A stretch of 64,000 bases of DNA from GWE2-42-39 sp942493345 (GCA_942493345.1 OW818695.1:1054001-1118000), one strand, 5' to 3'; shown: positions 35,774 through 45,336, counted from the first letter of the stretch. Numbers and translations are program-made. The notes: a model not told the origin generated them from the letters alone.

Positions 35774-37204
35774 GTGAAGAAATTTTATTACATACTTCTC
35801 GTTGTACTGACTGTGGTTTATTTCAGTTCGTGCGAAGATGAAAAGTATCTTTCATCTCCTGATGCGAAACTGAATTTCTCCACCGACACAGTTATGTTCG
35901 ACACGGTTTTTACAAGTATTGGTTCCACCACTGAACACCTGAAAGTTTACAACCCATACGATCAGAAAGTTTTAATTTCGAGCGCACGCCTCGCCGGAGG
36001 TAATAATTCCAACTTCAGGCTGAATATTAACGGCATCATGTCCAATGAAATTTTAGATCTCGAAATTGAACCACATGACAGCATCTATATTTTTGTGGAA
36101 GTGACAATTGACCCAAACGGTCAAAACTTGCCAATGGTTGTAAAAGATTCGATCGAATTCGTCACCAATATGAATTTGCAGGATATCGACCTGGTTGCTT
36201 GGGGACAGGATTTCAAACTAATAAAAGATGCAATTATTAAAAAATCGACTTCGTGGACCAATGAGAAACCTTATCTGATATACAACGCTACAACTATCGA
36301 CAGCACCGCAACGTTAACAATTGAACCTGGAACAAAAATTTATTTTCATAAAGATGCGGGGTTGTATGTACGGGGAAAATTGCTTGCCAACGGAACATAC
36401 GAAAAACCAATTATTTTGCAGGGAGACCGACTGGAAGATGTATATTCTGATGTGCCGGATCAGTGGAATGGACTGGTGTTGTATTCCGGAAGCCATAAAA
36501 ACGAGATGGATTTTGTGGAAATCAGGAATGCCAATATTGGGCTGCAGGTTGGAACCCTTGAACATGAAGGCTTCGCTTCGCTGAAACTTTCAAACACAAA
36601 AATTCAGAACATGGCTTATGCCGGTATTTTTGCCATGAAATCAGAAATAAAAGCGGATAACTGCCTGATTACAAATTGTGGTTTTTATTTAACTGCATTG
36701 ATCGGCGGCAGCTATGAATTTTATCATTCAACTCTTGCAAACTATTGGGGAAAATACACCAATAAAGTACGAAACACCTCATCCCTTGTGGTTTCCAATG
36801 TTCTTATTCTTGGCGAAGACAACACGTTTACAAAAGACCTAAACAAGGCAACATTCGCAAACTGCATTATCACAGGAGATGTGAACCACGGGAATGAGTT
36901 GGAACTTGGACAATCGGGCAAAGCAAATTTCGCCTGCAAATTCGACCATTGCATTTTACAAGTGGCCGATACATTCAACATCTCAAACAGCTCCCGGTTT
37001 GTTAACATTTTAAAAGGGAAGGATCCGAAATTTGTTGATCCACTAAAAAAATACAATTTTGAGCTTGACACGCTAAGTCCTGCCAAAGATGCAGGAAAAG
37101 CAGATTATGCGCGTCTGTTCCCAATCGACCTGAAAATGAATAACCGATTGGATGACAACGGCCCCGACCTTGGTTCTTACGAGCGAATTGAAAAGAAAAA
37201 ATAA
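35774..37204 (+). CDS. Lipoprotein with parallel beta-helix repeats
   Basis: A 476-residue surface or periplasmic lipoprotein of unknown function. It uses a GTG start; MKKFYYILLVVLTVVYFSSC is a lipoprotein signal with Cys at about residue 20. Residues about 35-150 look like an Ig-like domain (DTVMFDTVFTSIGSTTEHLKVYNP, EVTIDPNGQNLPMVVKDSIEF). From about 175 onward the repeated pattern suits a right-handed parallel beta-helix: LTIEPGTKIYFHKDAGLYVRGKLLANGTYEKPI, WNGLVLYSGSHKNEMDFVEIRNAN, LKLSNTKIQNMAYAGIFAMKS. The end, LDTLSPAKDAGKADY, is typical of such proteins. It sits nine bases before the EEP gene, so the pair form an operon. Substrate binding or surface display is a guess. Confidence 0.8.
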   Translation: MKKFYYILLVVLTVVYFSSCEDEKYLSSPDAKLNFSTDTVMFDTVFTSIGSTTEHLKVYNPYDQKVLISSARLAGGNNSNFRLNINGIMSNEILDLEIEPHDSIYIFVEVTIDPNGQNLPMVVKDSIEFVTNMNLQDIDLVAWGQDFKLIKDAIIKKSTSWTNEKPYLIYNATTIDSTATLTIEPGTKIYFHKDAGLYVRGKLLANGTYEKPIILQGDRLEDVYSDVPDQWNGLVLYSGSHKNEMDFVEIRNANIGLQVGTLEHEGFASLKLSNTKIQNMAYAGIFAMKSEIKADNCLITNCGFYLTALIGGSYEFYHSTLANYWGKYTNKVRNTSSLVVSNVLILGEDNTFTKDLNKATFANCIITGDVNHGNELELGQSGKANFACKFDHCILQVADTFNISNSSRFVNILKGKDPKFVDPLKKYNFELDTLSPAKDAGKADYARLFPIDLKMNNRLDDNGPDLGSYERIEKKK

Positions 37205-37212
37205 ACTTCCGA

Positions 37213-38217
37213 ATGCGATACTTTTTCGCTTGCATCCTGTTATTGATTCTGCCTGCACAATTATTATCACAAACTACGGTAGAAAAAAACTTCTGCAAAA
37301 TTCTTTTTTACAATACTGAAAACCTGTTCGATGCAGAAGATAATCCTTTGGCGAATGATGATGAATTTACTCCTTCCGGAGACCGTCACTGGACGAGCAA
37401 GAAGCTGGAACAGAAAATCGACCGACTGGCCAAAGTAATTGTAGCCGCCGGAACATGGGAAACACCTACGATTATTGGCCTGTGTGAAGTTGAGAACCTG
37501 TTTGTTCTCGAAAAGTTGATCAATCATCCCCTTCTGAAGAAATCGGATTACCGCATTATCCACAAAGATTCGCCCGACCACCGGGGAATTGACGTTGCCC
37601 TGTTTTACCGGAAAGGTTTGTTTTTTCCTGAAAACTATTCAACAATACCGATTGTGGACGAAAAAGGAGACACCGTGGCTACCCGCGAAATACTTCATGT
37701 TTCCGGAAACCTTCAGGATAAAAAGACAGTCCATTTTTTTGTCAATCACTGGCCGTCGCGCTATGGCGGATTGATGGAAACCGATGCCAACCGGGAACTG
37801 GCAGCTGCACTTCTGAAAAAATCCATCTGCGCGTTACATGAAAAAGAACCGGATGCAAACATCATCTGCATGGGCGATTTTAACGACCAGCCGTGGGATG
37901 ACAGCCTGGCAAAAATTCTGGGCGCCGCAAAACCTACGGATTCCGGGAATAATGGATTGGTAAATCTTTCATGGGAATGGGAAACGTTGCCAACAGGAAC
38001 ATTGAAATATCAACAGGAATGGAATATTTTCGATCAGTTTATCGTCAGCAAGAATCTGCAGCGCGACTGTTCGACGACCATCTTTTCTGAAAGTTTTTTG
38101 CTTGAAGAAGATGCGAAATACACCGGATGCCGACCATTCCGTACGTTCAACGGGTTTCAGTTTCACGGAGGTTTTTCCGATCATCTGCCAATCATTCTGG
38201 AAATGAAGATGCGTTAA
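37213..38217 (+). CDS. Secreted endonuclease/exonuclease/phosphatase family protein
   Basis: A 334-residue exported metal-dependent phosphodiesterase of the EEP fold. The signal peptide covers about residues 1-20 (ending AQLLSQ). Active-site segments are FYNTENLFDAEDNP (metal-binding Asn and Glu), IIGLCEVENLFVLEKL, DHRGIDVALFYRKG, HFFVNHWPSRYGG (His/Asn pair), NIICMGDFNDQPWDDS (Asp, Asn) and the terminal HGGFSDHLPIILEM (catalytic Asp-His). Relatives include secreted nucleases and sphingomyelinase-like enzymes, so the substrate is uncertain. It is the second gene of a two-gene unit with the lipoprotein. Its stop codon lies inside a 53-nt perfect palindrome. Confidence 0.9.
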   Translation: MRYFFACILLLILPAQLLSQTTVEKNFCKILFYNTENLFDAEDNPLANDDEFTPSGDRHWTSKKLEQKIDRLAKVIVAAGTWETPTIIGLCEVENLFVLEKLINHPLLKKSDYRIIHKDSPDHRGIDVALFYRKGLFFPENYSTIPIVDEKGDTVATREILHVSGNLQDKKTVHFFVNHWPSRYGGLMETDANRELAAALLKKSICALHEKEPDANIICMGDFNDQPWDDSLAKILGAAKPTDSGNNGLVNLSWEWETLPTGTLKYQQEWNIFDQFIVSKNLQRDCSTTIFSESFLLEEDAKYTGCRPFRTFNGFQFHGGFSDHLPIILEMKMR

Positions 38218-38265
38218 ACTGCAAGGATCCGATCTTTTGAAAAGATCGGATCCTTGCAGTTTAAC
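38213..38265. terminator. Perfect 26-bp palindrome, likely bidirectional terminator
   Basis: The 53-nt sequence is a perfect inverted repeat of 26-bp arms around a single central G at 38239. The left arm includes the TAA stop of the EEP gene. It lies between convergent genes (EEP and alaS), so it probably ends both transcripts, although no long T-run follows outside the stem. Confidence 0.75.
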
Positions 38266-38282
38266 TATGATTTATGTTCAAA

Positions 38283-40901
38283 TTATTTCACAAACGATTT
38301 TGCTTTTTCAATGGCTGCCGACAGGCCTGCAAGGTTTTTGCCTCCTGCCGTTGCGTAAAATGGCTGGCCGCCGCCGCCGCCCTGCATTTCTTTGGCAGCT
38401 TCGCGAACAATTTGTCCGGCATTCATGCCTTTTTCAGAAACCAGGTTATCAGAAACCATGATCGAAAGACTGGGCTTTCCATCAATTTCAGCCCCTAAAA
38501 TCAGAAACAAATTATTGACTTCGCCTTTCAACTGGAATGCCAAATCTTTAATTGCCTGAGCCGAATCGAGATTGATTTTTTCGGCAATTACGTTCACCCC
38601 GTCAACCGAAGTAATTTTATTTTTCAGTTCATCTTTGATTCCCGCAACAGCTTTCCGCTCAAATGCTTCAATTTGTTTCTGAAGTTTTGAATTTTCTGCC
38701 AGCAAATCTTCAACCGATTTTTTCAGGTTCTGGGTGTTGTTCAAAATAGTGCGAACTTCGGCAAGTTCTTCTATATTTTGTTTTACAAACGCTTCAGCTT
38801 TTTCTCCGGAAATAGCTTCAATACGGCGTACCCCGGCAGAAATAGCGCTTTCCGAAGTAATTACAAAAAGCCCGATTTGCCCGGTTGCCGGAACGTGCGT
38901 TCCACCACAAAGTTCTACCGAATCACCAAATTTAATCATCCGCACGGTATCGCCGTATTTTTCGCCAAACAAGGCAATGGCACCCAAACTTTTGGCTTCG
39001 TCAAACGGAATATTGCGTTTTTCGTCTTTCAATATATTTTCACGGATCATTTCATTCACCCGCTCCTGAATCCGATCCAATTCTTCTTTACTGACTTTCT
39101 GAAAATGAGAAAAGTCGAAACGCAGATAATCGGCCTGAACCAGCGAACCTTTCTGTTCAACATGTGTTCCTAAAACTTCGCGGAGTGCATGATCGAGCAA
39201 GTGGGTTGCGGTGTGGTTATTGGCAATTTGTTTCCGGTTCGAACCGTTCACAACCGCCAGAAATTCAACTTCAGGATTGACCGGAAGTTCGTTTGCAATA
39301 TGAATAATCAGGTTGTTTTCGCGTTGCGTGTCGACAATGGCCGTTTTCTTTCCGTTGGCTTCAATGTAGCCGGTGTCGCCAACTTGTCCACCCGATTCAC
39401 CATAAAACGGGGTTTTATCGAATACCAAATGGTAAAATTCTTTTTTCTTCTGAACCACCTTGCGGTAACGGGCAATTCTCACGGTTGCCTCCAGATGGTC
39501 GTATCCCAGAAATTCGACCGATTCAATCGGGTATAATTCTACCCAATCGTCGGTTTCCTGTGCTGCAGCGTTGCGCGAGCGGTTTTTTTGCTCTTCCATT
39601 TCAACGGTGAATCCAGCCTGGTCAACCGTCATGCCTTTTTCGCGGCAGATCAGTTCCGTCAGGTCGAGCGGGAAGCCAAACGTGTCGTACAGTGTAAATG
39701 CGTCTTTCCCGTTAATTTCTGTTTTGCTTTCGTTTTTGGCTTTTGCAACAATATCATCGAGCAGGCGGATGCCGGTTTCCAAAGTCCTCAGGAACGATTC
39801 TTCTTCTTCCTTCATCACTTTTTCAATCAGCACCTGCTGGGCAGCCAGCTCCGGAAATGCTTCTCCCATCTGGTTTTTCAACACTTCAACCAGCTTGTAA
39901 ATAAAGGCTTCCTTGAACCCGAGGAACGTATATCCGTAGCGGACGGCACGGCGCAAAATCCGGCGGATCACATAACCCGCCTTGTTGTTCGACGGAAGTT
40001 GCCCGTCGGCAATGGCAAAAGTAATGGCGCGAAGGTGATCGGCAATAACCCGCATGGCAATCGATTCCTTCTCGTTTTCGCCGTATTTCTTTCCACTCAG
40101 TTCAGCAATTTTCGCAATGGTGGTCTGGAAAACATCGGTATCGTAATTCGATTTTTTACCTTGCAGAATCATACACAAACGCTCGAAGCCCATCCCGGTA
40201 TCGACATGTTTGGCAGGCAATTCCTGTAAACTTCCGTCGGCTTTCCGGTTAAATTGAATAAATACAAGGTTCCATATTTCAATCACCTGCGGATGATCTC
40301 TGTTCACCAGTTGTACTCCCGGAATTTTTGCTCTTTCTGCATCGTCGCGAATGTCGACATGTATTTCGGAGCAGGGGCCACAGGGGCCGGTATCACCCAT
40401 TTCCCAGAAATTATCTTTTTTATTGCCGTCGATAATGCGATCTTCCGGCAAGTGGCGTTTCCAAATATTGAATGCTTCGTTGTCTTTATCCAATTTATCG
40501 TCGGCGCTTCCTTCGAAAACAGTAGCATACATGCGGTCGGCCGGAATGCCCATGCGGGTATGGAGAAATTCCCATGCCCAGTCGATGGCTTCTTCCTTGA
40601 AATAATTCCCAAACGACCAGTTACCCAGCATTTCAAACATGGTATGGTGGTACGTATCGTGGCCAACTTCTTCCAAATCATTATGTTTTCCGGAAACCCG
40701 AAGGCATTTTTGGGTATCGGCTACCCGATTCCATTTTGCAGGTTCGTTTCCCAAAAACCAATCTTTGAATTGGTTCATCCCTGCGTTGGTAAACATCAGG
40801 GTTGGGTCATTTTTTACGACCATTGGGGCCGAATTCACAATGGTATGTCCTTTTTCAATAAAAAAATCCAAAAATGCTTTCCTTATCTCTCTCGAATTCA
40901 T
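38283..40901 (-). CDS. alaS: Alanine--tRNA ligase
   Basis: Charges tRNA-Ala in the cytoplasm and clears mischarged Ser or Gly through its editing domain. The start is the ATG at 40901 (MNSREIRKAFLDFF), one codon after an in-frame GTG, giving 872 residues. In order: the class II aminoacylation core (about 1-250) with APMVVKNDPTLMFTNAGMNQFKDWFLG, RVSGKHNDLEEVGHDTYHHTMFEMLGNWSFG and DTGPCGPCSEIH. The tRNA-recognition region follows, then the editing domain with HTATHLLDHALREVLG (HxxxH) and CGGTH (about 655-660), and the C-Ala domain with a Gly-rich MQGGGGGQP. It is divergent from the M23 peptidase gene. Confidence 0.97.
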   Translation of the reverse strand: MNSREIRKAFLDFFIEKGHTIVNSAPMVVKNDPTLMFTNAGMNQFKDWFLGNEPAKWNRVADTQKCLRVSGKHNDLEEVGHDTYHHTMFEMLGNWSFGNYFKEEAIDWAWEFLHTRMGIPADRMYATVFEGSADDKLDKDNEAFNIWKRHLPEDRIIDGNKKDNFWEMGDTGPCGPCSEIHVDIRDDAERAKIPGVQLVNRDHPQVIEIWNLVFIQFNRKADGSLQELPAKHVDTGMGFERLCMILQGKKSNYDTDVFQTTIAKIAELSGKKYGENEKESIAMRVIADHLRAITFAIADGQLPSNNKAGYVIRRILRRAVRYGYTFLGFKEAFIYKLVEVLKNQMGEAFPELAAQQVLIEKVMKEEEESFLRTLETGIRLLDDIVAKAKNESKTEINGKDAFTLYDTFGFPLDLTELICREKGMTVDQAGFTVEMEEQKNRSRNAAAQETDDWVELYPIESVEFLGYDHLEATVRIARYRKVVQKKKEFYHLVFDKTPFYGESGGQVGDTGYIEANGKKTAIVDTQRENNLIIHIANELPVNPEVEFLAVVNGSNRKQIANNHTATHLLDHALREVLGTHVEQKGSLVQADYLRFDFSHFQKVSKEELDRIQERVNEMIRENILKDEKRNIPFDEAKSLGAIALFGEKYGDTVRMIKFGDSVELCGGTHVPATGQIGLFVITSESAISAGVRRIEAISGEKAEAFVKQNIEELAEVRTILNNTQNLKKSVEDLLAENSKLQKQIEAFERKAVAGIKDELKNKITSVDGVNVIAEKINLDSAQAIKDLAFQLKGEVNNLFLILGAEIDGKPSLSIMVSDNLVSEKGMNAGQIVREAAKEMQGGGGGQPFYATAGGKNLAGLSAAIEKAKSFVK

Positions 40902-41015
40902 CACTTCTTTTTATAAAAATTGTTAAAATACCAAGTGTGAGCCAACAAACCGTTTCTCGCTACCGATAAAATTATTAGATTTGTTTCGCACTGGGAAACT
41001 CGTTTTTTCAGAGTG

Positions 41016-41045
41016 TTGCAAAGTTAGATTATTTACTTAAATTTG
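41016..41045 (+). promoter_or_regulatory. Promoter of the M23-merR-nif3-zinc ribbon operon
   Basis: TTG (41016-41018), a 19-nt spacer and TAAATTTG (41038-41045) form a textbook Bacteroidota promoter, 38 nt before the ATG at 41083. Confidence 0.65.
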
Positions 41046-41082
41046 GTACAAATCAAAAATAAATTCTCAAGGAGTTTGCTTC

Positions 41083-42063
41083 ATGGCAAAAATTAAGTAT
41101 AAATTTAATCCTGAAACCCTTAGCTACGATAAAGTTACTATCAGTATTCTTGTAAAACTGAAGCGTTTATTCACGTATTTGTTTTCGACGGTCGGGTTGG
41201 CGATGTTAATAACACTATTCTTTTTACAATATTACGAATCGCCCCGTATGAGGACTCTCAGCAAAGAGAATCAACGGTTGCAAACACAATACGAATTGCT
41301 TTATAAAGATTTGGGAACACTGGAAAAAGTATTGGACGAAATACAACAACGCGACGATAATCTGTATCGGGTAATTTTTGAGGCCGATCCGATCCCCTCC
41401 TCCATGCGGAAAGCAGGTTTTGGCGGAACCAATAAATATTCGCAACTCGAAAATTTTTCCAATTCAGAACTGGTCATCCGAACCACAAAAAAGCTGGATG
41501 TTCTTTCCAAACAGGCATACATCCAATCGAAATCGTATGATGAAGTGCTGAAAATGGCCCTCGATAAAGAAAGAATGCTGGCCAGTGTACCGGCAATCAT
41601 GCCGATTGCTAATAAAGACCTGACTCGTACCGCTTCCGGATTTGCATTCCGCATGCATCCAATTTATAAAATATGGAAGTTCCACGAAGGACAGGATTTC
41701 ACTGCACCAACGGGCACTGAAATTTATGCAACCGGCGACGGTGTTGTAGAAGAGGCCAGCGGCAATAAACGTAGTCGGGCTGGATATGGACAGTGTCTGG
41801 TTATTAACCACGGATTTGGATATGAAACCCTGTATGCCCATTTGGATGGCTTCAAAGTAAAAGAAGGACAGACGATAAAACGCGGCGACGTGATCGGATA
41901 TGTCGGGAATACCGGAAGTTCAGTCGGGCCACACCTGCATTATGAAGTACACAAAGATGGCAAAGCTGTTGACCCAACCTTCTTTTTCTATAAAGACCTG
42001 AGTCCTGAAGAATATGAAAAGATGATCGCCATTTCATCGAACGTTGGACAAGCATTTGACTAA
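41083..42063 (+). CDS. M23 family (LytM-type) peptidase, membrane-anchored
   Basis: A 326-residue murein endopeptidase or amidase activator. A short cytoplasmic N-terminus and one transmembrane helix (about 29-50) are followed by a coiled coil (about 55-95). The LytM domain is at about 195-300 with zinc ligands H201 and D205 (HEGQDF) and H286, plus catalytic H253 (YAHL) and H284 (PHLHYEVH). All four canonical residues are present, so it should be active. It cuts peptide crosslinks of peptidoglycan in the periplasm. It heads an operon with merR, nif3 and a zinc-ribbon gene, an order seen often in Bacteroidota. Confidence 0.9.
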   Translation: MAKIKYKFNPETLSYDKVTISILVKLKRLFTYLFSTVGLAMLITLFFLQYYESPRMRTLSKENQRLQTQYELLYKDLGTLEKVLDEIQQRDDNLYRVIFEADPIPSSMRKAGFGGTNKYSQLENFSNSELVIRTTKKLDVLSKQAYIQSKSYDEVLKMALDKERMLASVPAIMPIANKDLTRTASGFAFRMHPIYKIWKFHEGQDFTAPTGTEIYATGDGVVEEASGNKRSRAGYGQCLVINHGFGYETLYAHLDGFKVKEGQTIKRGDVIGYVGNTGSSVGPHLHYEVHKDGKAVDPTFFFYKDLSPEEYEKMIAISSNVGQAFD

Positions 42064-42074
42064 TAAATTACGCT

Positions 42075-42410
42075 GTGCCTTATAAAAAACCGATCATAGA
42101 AAAAGTTTACTATTCGATTGGCGAGGTTGCAAGCATGTTTAATGTAAACACCTCTCTGATACGATTTTGGGAAAAAGAATTTCCCAGCGTTAAACCGCAT
42201 AAAAATAAAAAAGGAAACCGTTTGTTTACCAAAGATGATCTGGAACAACTGAAGTTAATCCACCATCTGGTAAAAGAACGCGGAATGACGTTGGAAGGAG
42301 CCCGGAAAAAAATCAAGGAAAACCAAAGTGAAACGGTTGACAACTTTGCTATCGTCGACCGGCTCAATCAAGTCAGGCAAATGCTTATCGAAATTAAAGA
42401 TGAACTTTGA
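42075..42410 (+). CDS. MerR family transcriptional regulator
   Basis: A 111-residue DNA-binding protein with a GTG start (MPYKKPIIEKVYYSIGEVASMF). The winged helix-turn-helix at about 12-75 contains YSIGEVASMFNVNTSLIRFWEKEFPSVKPHKNKKGNRLFTKDDLEQLKLIHHLVKERG. A short helix follows (ARKKIKENQSETVDNF), ending in a leucine-rich stretch suited to dimer pairing. No effector-binding cysteines are present, so metal or redox sensing is unlikely. The short form resembles RacA/MlrA-like MerR proteins. Its stop shares one base with the nif3 start. Confidence 0.85.
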   Translation: MPYKKPIIEKVYYSIGEVASMFNVNTSLIRFWEKEFPSVKPHKNKKGNRLFTKDDLEQLKLIHHLVKERGMTLEGARKKIKENQSETVDNFAIVDRLNQVRQMLIEIKDEL

Positions 42411-43507
42411 TGCTGGTAAAAGAAATCACTTCATTTATTGAATCTATTGCCCCGGTTGCCTATCAGGAAACGTATGACAATGCAGGATTGTGCATTGGAA
42501 ATCCGGAAAATGAAGCAAACGGAATTTTAATTACGCTGGACGTTACAGAAGCAGTGATTGATGAAGCCATCGACTTGGGTTTCAATATGATTATTTCGCA
42601 TCATCCACTTATCTTTTCGGGATTGAAAAGAATTACAGAAAAGAGTGAAACGGAACGCTGCGTACAGAAAGCCATCAAAAACGACCTTACAATTTATGCT
42701 GCACACACCAATCTCGACAATGTATATGGTGGCGTAAATTCGAAAATATGCGAAAAGCTGGGGTTGAAAAATTGCCGGATATTGAGCCCTGCTGAAGGAC
42801 AGTTGAAAAAACTAGTCACTTTTGTTCCGACAGCCGATCTCGACAAAGTGCGCAATGCCTTATTCGAAGCGGGTGTCGGACACATCGGCAACTACGATTC
42901 GTGCGGGTTTACATCGAATGGAGCAGGCAGCTTCCGGGGCAGTGAAAATACCAATCCGTATGTGGGCGAAAGAGGAAAATTGCATTTCGAAGAAGAAACA
43001 CGTTTCGAAACTATTTTTCCAAAACATCTTCAAAACCGGGTTGTTTCAGCGCTTCTGAAAGCACATCCATACGAAGAAGTGGCCTACGATATTTATCCGC
43101 TCGACAACCAGAACCCGCAGGTAGGAATTGGAATGGTTGGAGAACTTGAACAGGCCATTGACGAAACAGAATTTCTTCATTCAGTAAAAAATATTTTTGA
43201 ATGTAGAGTGGTGAAGCACACTGCACTCCTTCATAAAAAAGCAAAAAAAATAGCCGTGACCGGTGGTTCCGGGAGTGCATTTTTGCGGGCTGCAATGGCT
43301 GCAAATGCAGATATTTTCATATCCGGAGACTTTAAATACCACCAGTTTTTTGAGGCTGAAAACAAAATTCTGATTGTCGACATCGGACATTTTGAAAGCG
43401 AACAATTTACTAAAGAACTTTTTTATGAATTACTTACAAAAAAATTCCCTAGATTTGCAGTCCGTTTATCGGAGGTAAAAACCAACCCGGTTAATTACCT
43501 GATTTAA
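42410..43507 (+). CDS. Nif3-like dinuclear metal-binding protein
   Basis: A 365-residue protein of the Nif3/YbgI (GTP cyclohydrolase 1 type 2 homologue) family. The true start is the ATG at 42410, overlapping the merR stop by one base. Metal-ligand motifs are present: YDNAGLCIGNPENEANGI near the N-terminus, MIISHHPLIF (His-His), IYAAHTNLDNVYGG, and near the end VTGGSGSAF, FISGDFKYH and VDIGHFESEQ. An insert of about 100 residues in the middle (LVTFVPTADLDKVRNALFEAGVGHIGNYDSC) is the PII-like domain of the long Nif3 form. Biochemical role is unsettled. It is translationally coupled to merR and followed by the zinc-ribbon gene. Confidence 0.92.
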   Translation: MLVKEITSFIESIAPVAYQETYDNAGLCIGNPENEANGILITLDVTEAVIDEAIDLGFNMIISHHPLIFSGLKRITEKSETERCVQKAIKNDLTIYAAHTNLDNVYGGVNSKICEKLGLKNCRILSPAEGQLKKLVTFVPTADLDKVRNALFEAGVGHIGNYDSCGFTSNGAGSFRGSENTNPYVGERGKLHFEEETRFETIFPKHLQNRVVSALLKAHPYEEVAYDIYPLDNQNPQVGIGMVGELEQAIDETEFLHSVKNIFECRVVKHTALLHKKAKKIAVTGGSGSAFLRAAMAANADIFISGDFKYHQFFEAENKILIVDIGHFESEQFTKELFYELLTKKFPRFAVRLSEVKTNPVNYLI

Positions 43508-43530
43508 AACTGAAAATAATTACAGATTAT

Positions 43531-44304
43531 ATGAACACACCGTACGTAAAAGAAGAAAGCAAAGGCATATCAATCAGCGAAAAGCTAAAAGCTTTGTTCG
43601 AGTTGCAAAATGTCAATTCGGAAATCGACAAAATTAAGATGCTTCGCGGCGAATTGCCATTGGAAGTACAAGATTTGGAAGATGAAATTGCCGGTTTGAA
43701 AACCCGTCTCAGCAATTTCGAGGACGATGTTAAAACACTGGAAACATCGATTACCAACCGGAAAAACGCGATCAAAGAATCGGAAACACTGATTGCAAAA
43801 TATACCGAACAACAGAACCATGTCCGCAACAACCGCGAATACGATTCATTGAGCAAGGAAATCGAATTCCAACGACTGGAAATCGAGCTTTCGGAAAAAC
43901 GTATCCGTGAATTCACTTCGGAACTTTTCAATAAAAAAGAAGCAATCGGCACATCTTCTTCTTATTTAAAAGAAAGAGACGAAGATCTGGACCGTAAGAA
44001 AAAAGAATTGGATGAAATCACGGCCGAAACAAAAATTGAAGAAGAAAAGCTGAAAACAAAATCCGAAAAAATAGAAGTTTTTATCGAAGGACGTTTGCTT
44101 ACTGCATTCAAACGTATCCGCAAAAACGCCCGCAACGGGTTGGCTGTAGCTACCGTTCAGCGCGATGCTTGCGGCGGTTGTTTCAACAAAATCCCGCCAC
44201 AGCGGCAAATGGACATTGCTTCGCGCAAAAAAATCATTGTTTGCGAATATTGTGGCCGCATTTTGGTTGATAAAGACATCTTGGAAACTGCCGATCCGGA
44301 ATAG
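43531..44304 (+). CDS. CdsZ-like zinc-ribbon coiled-coil protein
   Basis: A 257-residue cytoplasmic protein: a coiled coil from about residue 20 to 190, then a C4-type zinc ribbon (DACGGCFNKIPPQ and IIVCEYCGRILV) at about 210-250. This is the architecture of the CdsZ/zf-RING_7 family. A role in ribosome or RNA binding has been proposed for some members. Linkage to nif3 is widespread in bacteria. A hairpin terminator follows its stop. Confidence 0.88.
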   Translation: MNTPYVKEESKGISISEKLKALFELQNVNSEIDKIKMLRGELPLEVQDLEDEIAGLKTRLSNFEDDVKTLETSITNRKNAIKESETLIAKYTEQQNHVRNNREYDSLSKEIEFQRLEIELSEKRIREFTSELFNKKEAIGTSSSYLKERDEDLDRKKKELDEITAETKIEEEKLKTKSEKIEVFIEGRLLTAFKRIRKNARNGLAVATVQRDACGGCFNKIPPQRQMDIASRKKIIVCEYCGRILVDKDILETADPE

Positions 44305-44319
44305 ATTCAGTTACACCAT

Positions 44320-44355
44320 AAAAAAAACCTTCAGCAAAAACTGGAGGTTTTTTTT
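44320..44355 (+). terminator. Intrinsic terminator after the nif3/zinc-ribbon operon
   Basis: AAAAAACCTTCAG (left) and CTGGAGGTTTTTT (right) form a stem with one mismatch around CAAAAA, followed by a T-run. It closes the M23-merR-nif3-zinc ribbon operon. Confidence 0.85.
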
Positions 44356-44551
44356 ATGGAATATGATCTGTTCTATTCGATTCCGGATGTTTAATAAAAC
44401 AATACCGGCACTGGATTTTGGTTATTGAAAATTGGTTATTCGATATTGAAATTTATCTTTATCGATAACCGATCTCCGACACTTGAGTCAATCTTCCAAC
44501 GACAAGTCACCAGATTTTTTTGTTTCCTATGCATGAAAACTGAACACTTCT

Positions 44552-45334
44552 TTACCAGCTTCCACCAGCGCCACCGCCACCAAAACTACCACCGCCGAAA
44601 CCGCCAAAACTACCGCCACCACCGGAGAAATTTCCCCAGGAACCGGAATGGCTGTTCCTGCCAGCTCCCATCATGCCCATAGCAACCCAAAATGGCAAGC
44701 TGCTGCCACCAGAATAAAACTGGCGACTTTTCCCCCTAAATATAGATACGATCAGAAAAATGAAGATGAAAAATACAAATATGCCAATCCCTCCTGCCTG
44801 CTTTTTGCCTGCCGACTGATGATACTGCTCCGCTGTATATTCATTTGCGGCCAAAGCCATCAGCACCTTTGTGCCATTGTATAATCCACCGTAAACATCG
44901 TTTACCTTAAAGCGTGGGATCATTTCATTGTCCACAACATCGCGATTGGCAATAGCATCCGGGATTACACCTTCCAAACCATATCCAACGGCAACAAAAA
45001 CTTGTCCTTTTTCCGTTGCACTTTTGGGTTTAAAAAGCACCACAATTCCATTGTTTTTATCTTTTTGCCCCACGCCCCATTTTTCGCCCAGACGGAAAGC
45101 AAAATCCGAAGGGTCGTTGCCATTCAGTGTGGGCACGGTAACAACAGCAATCTGTGTAGAAGTGGCATTATTGAACTGTACCAGCTCGGCTTCAAGTTGC
45201 TGTACCTGATCAGCCGAAAGCACATTGGCCAAATCGTTGACCAGCCTGGGAGGGTTCGGCCTTTCGGGAATATCCTGTGCAAAAACAGCAACAGTAAGAA
45301 AAAGGGTAACTATCGATACAAATAATTTCTTCAT
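44552..45334 (-). CDS. TPM domain membrane protein with Gly-rich tail
   Basis: A 260-residue exported protein of the TPM (YgcG) family: signal peptide (1-19), a TPM domain (about 28-155), one transmembrane helix at about 178-197 (GIGIFVFFIFIFLIVSIF) and a Gly/Ser-rich C-terminal tail (GGGGSFGGFGGGSFGGGG). Domain markers are RLVNDLANVLSADQVQQLEAELVQFNNATSTQIAVVTV, DPSDFAFRLGEKWGVGQKDKNNGIVVLF and VAVGYGLEGVIPDAIANRDVV. It lies two bases after the second TPM gene and is third in the lemA operon. Function in Bacteroidota is not established; LemA-TPM pairs are thought to act at the membrane. Confidence 0.87.
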   Translation of the reverse strand: MKKLFVSIVTLFLTVAVFAQDIPERPNPPRLVNDLANVLSADQVQQLEAELVQFNNATSTQIAVVTVPTLNGNDPSDFAFRLGEKWGVGQKDKNNGIVVLFKPKSATEKGQVFVAVGYGLEGVIPDAIANRDVVDNEMIPRFKVNDVYGGLYNGTKVLMALAANEYTAEQYHQSAGKKQAGGIGIFVFFIFIFLIVSIFRGKSRQFYSGGSSLPFWVAMGMMGAGRNSHSGSWGNFSGGGGSFGGFGGGSFGGGGAGGSW

Positions 45335-45336
45335 GA

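Noticed and set aside
44400..44470. Direct repeats TGGTTATTGAAAAT / TGGTTATTCGATATTGAAAT after the zinc-ribbon terminator
   Set aside because: Short, imperfect and in AT-rich spacer; consistent with chance or simple slippage.
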